Source of the DNA: JBEIUL01 sp044356865
Lineage (GTDB): Bacteria; Planctomycetota; Phycisphaerae; Phycisphaerales; SM1A02
Direction of reading: 5' to 3'
NCBI GenBank assembly: GCA_044356865.1
Contig: JBIKVN010000203.1
Coordinates: 1 to 6,026, forward strand
DNA: 6,026 nucleotides
Made by a program: the position numbers and the translations under genes. Position 1 is the stretch's first letter, and each line of letters begins with the position of its first letter. Positions 5,127 to 6,026 of the stretch are shown here, piece after piece. Below the pieces are notes generated by a model. It was not told the origin of the DNA and ran no database searches. It saw nothing but the letters and a program-made list of their open reading frames with translations.

Positions 5127-5234
5127 CTACACCCGGTCGAGGGTGACCCGCCTCGCCCACGCGGCAAGCGGCGCCTCGTTCGCCATCGAGGTCAGCGGGA
5201 TCGCGATCGGCGTCGTGCCGAGGAGCGCCGCCAT
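5127..5234 (-). CDS. Possible small ORF or C-terminal gene remnant
   Basis: From the ATG at 5232-5234 this frame encodes 35 residues beginning MAALLGTTPIAIPLTS and ending in a TAG. Of the 35 sense codons, 34 end in G or C, with first positions about 66% and second about 60% GC. That order is coding-like but weak. The frame stays open upstream across the AroE-like start, with GTG (5312) and TTG (5408) as other possible starts, but the added residues are Arg/Gly-rich. No Shine-Dalgarno precedes any of these. The competing plus-strand reading ends in an ATGA overlap with the AroE-like start. I do not recognise a family. It may be a real microprotein, a decayed gene end or chance. Confidence 0.2.
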   Translation of the reverse strand: MAALLGTTPIAIPLTSMANEAPLAAWARRVTLDRV

Positions 5235-5351
5235 GCGCCCGCCGCGACCGGAGCGGAGCCATGGGCCGATCCTGGGCCCCAGCACCCGACCGCGATGGCA
5301 GGCGAGCGGCACGCTCCTCTCGTGCGACGTCCCCTCCGTGCGGGCCGGGAG

Positions 5352-5377
5352 GCGACGGCCCTGGCCGCGGCCGTCGC
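5352..5377. repeat. 9-bp inverted repeat upstream of the AroE-like gene
   Basis: GCGACGGCC (5352-5360) pairs perfectly with GGCCGTCGC (5369-5377) around an 8-nt loop, ending 37 bp before the ATG at 5415. A further GGCCC/GGGCC pair follows at 5381-5392. There is no T-run after it. It may be an operator, a leader hairpin or the end of an upstream transcript. Confidence 0.45.
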
Positions 5378-5399
5378 GAGGGCCCCCGGGCCAAACCCG

Positions 5400-5405
5400 T
5401 ATGCT
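5400..5405 (+). promoter_or_regulatory. Tentative -10 element suggesting a leaderless transcript
   Basis: TATGCT matches the sigma70 -10 consensus at 4 of 6 positions. It lies so close to the ATG at 5415 that transcription would begin at or within a few bases of the start codon, which fits the absence of any Shine-Dalgarno there. No recognisable -35 lies 16-18 bp upstream, so this is weak. Confidence 0.18.
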
Positions 5406-5414
5406 CAACGCCCG

Positions 5415-6026
5415 ATGATCGCCCCCCAGAAGCAGATGACCGGGATGCTCGGGCACCCCGTGGCCGAGAACCCGATCGATCGCATGTTCGACGCGGTCTA
5501 CGCCCACCACGGCCTTCACTGGCAGTTCTGGAAGAACGACATCGCCACCGAGGCCGACCTGGCGCTCGCGGTCCGGGCGCTCCGGCCGCTCGGCTACCGC
5601 GGCATGTGCATCACCGTGCCGTGGAAGGTGGCGGTCATCCCGCTGCTCGACGAGGTCGACGACGACGTGCGGGCCATCGGCGCCGCCAACTACATGACCA
5701 TCCACGACGGTCGCCTGGTGGGCCACAACAACGACGGCAAGGGCGTGGTGAAGGCCATCGCGAAGGTGGCGCCGATCGCGGGTCAACGCGTGGTCATGCT
5801 CGGGGCCGGCGGCGCGGGACGCGCGATGGCGATGGAGATCGCCTGGGCCGGCGCCGCGCACCTGACGCTGGTCACGCGCCGCGAGGAGCAGGGCCGCGAG
5901 GTGGCCGACCGCGTGCGGCGGGGCTCCGGCGTCGCGTGCGAGTGGCAGGCGTGGAGCTCGCCCGTGCGGCTTCCGCCGGGCACGACGATGCTCATGAACG
6001 CGACGCACCTCGGCTGCGCGCCGGAA
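5415..6026 (+). CDS. aroE: Shikimate dehydrogenase-family protein, 3' end cut by window
   Basis: The first 204 residues of an AroE-like oxidoreductase. Canonical AroE reduces 3-dehydroshikimate to shikimate with NADPH in the cytoplasmic pathway to aromatic amino acids. Visible motifs: GHPVAENP (13-20) at the substrate-binding N-terminus, GMCITVPWK (63-71) with the catalytic Lys at 71, IGAAN (88-92), GHNNDGKG (103-110) with the catalytic Asp at 107, the Rossmann loop GAGGAGR (130-136), and NATHLG (195-200). Spacing of Lys, Asn and Asp agrees with known AroE. However, the two Ser residues of the usual SxS motif, which hold the shikimate carboxylate, are absent (Asn19 and Ile21 in an ungapped comparison), and NVT is replaced by CIT. 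The product may therefore act on a related substrate such as quinate, or belong to a divergent lineage-specific AroE group. The ATG at 5415 gives a normal AroE N-terminus; an in-frame ATG at 5295 would add an odd Ala/Arg-rich extension. No Shine-Dalgarno is seen. Coding continues past the window. Confidence 0.85.
   Translation, partial: MIAPQKQMTGMLGHPVAENPIDRMFDAVYAHHGLHWQFWKNDIATEADLALAVRALRPLGYRGMCITVPWKVAVIPLLDEVDDDVRAIGAANYMTIHDGRLVGHNNDGKGVVKAIAKVAPIAGQRVVMLGAGGAGRAMAMEIAWAGAAHLTLVTRREEQGREVADRVRRGSGVACEWQAWSSPVRLPPGTTMLMNATHLGCAPE

Larger units (their letters stand above)
4893..5414. other. Divergent intergenic region with a possible small ORF
   Basis: This 522-bp segment lies between the FGE-like gene (minus) and the AroE-like gene (plus). 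A 6-bp repeat CGTGCC/GGCACG (4933-4938, 4950-4955) sits in the presumed leader of the minus-strand gene. An imperfect hairpin of about 11 pairs spans 5084-5127. A 9-bp inverted repeat lies at 5352-5377. Between 5130 and 5234 almost every third position is G or C, as in coding DNA. The minus reading there (35 codons, ending ARRVTLDRV at a TAG at 5127-5129) and the plus reading (GTG at 5143 to a TGA at 5416-5418) share third positions, so base bias cannot choose between them. Neither has a good ribosome site. I find no convincing promoter or tRNA. Confidence 0.45.

Noticed and set aside
5084..5127. Possible tRNA or structured RNA
   Set aside because: There is an imperfect hairpin of about 11 pairs, but no T-loop consensus (GGTTCGA-like), acceptor stem or anticodon arm of the right spacing.
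5235..6008. Minus-strand frame opposite the AroE-like gene
   Set aside because: The plus strand carries clear AroE motifs across this span, and the opposite reading is His/Arg-rich noise.

Overview
The window is high-GC DNA of bacterial type. Three traits suggest a planctomycete, most likely a Phycisphaerae-like lineage: an exported protein ending in a PEP-CTERM-like tail (VPLPG, a hydrophobic stretch, then a run of arginines), a secreted protein whose mature start carries two dockerin-like loops of the D-x-N/D-x-D-G type between Cys residues and WGPC ends, and Shine-Dalgarno use that is good for some genes and absent for others. The assignment is inferred from style, not from a marker gene.

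Layout. 1-185: no gene, but two back-to-back hairpins just downstream of the first gene. 186-1421 (minus): a 411-residue protein with a helical N-terminus and a helix-turn-helix-like segment, function unknown. 1422-1855: a divergent intergenic region with a perfect 20-bp palindrome, a bulged 14-bp stem-loop and a second, related operator-like site. 1856-2464 (plus): a 202-residue exported protein with a PEP-CTERM-like anchor, followed by an intrinsic terminator. 2523-2828: a gap between convergent genes, crowded with inverted repeats. 2829-3683 (minus): a 284-residue regulator with an ArsR-like winged helix at the N-terminus and a LuxR-type helix-turn-helix at the C-terminus. 3759-4892 (minus): a secreted protein with two dockerin-like motifs and a sulfatase-modifying-factor (FGE-like) domain that lacks the catalytic cysteines. 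4893-5414: a long non-genic stretch with a coding-like patch and a strong inverted repeat. 5415-6026 (plus): the first 204 codons of a divergent shikimate-dehydrogenase-family protein, cut by the window edge.

How they may work together. The FGE-like gene and the two-headed regulator lie on the same strand 75 bp apart, so they may be co-transcribed. The unknown helix-turn-helix-like protein and the PEP-CTERM-like protein diverge from a region rich in operator-like symmetry, so the former may control itself, its neighbour or both. These links are inference. There is no RNA gene, CRISPR array, transposase or phage gene in the window, and I see no complete new multi-gene system. The most distinctive content is the paired palindromes at 1537-1629, the inverted-repeat cluster at 2586-2745 and the unusual domain make-up of the two minus-strand genes.
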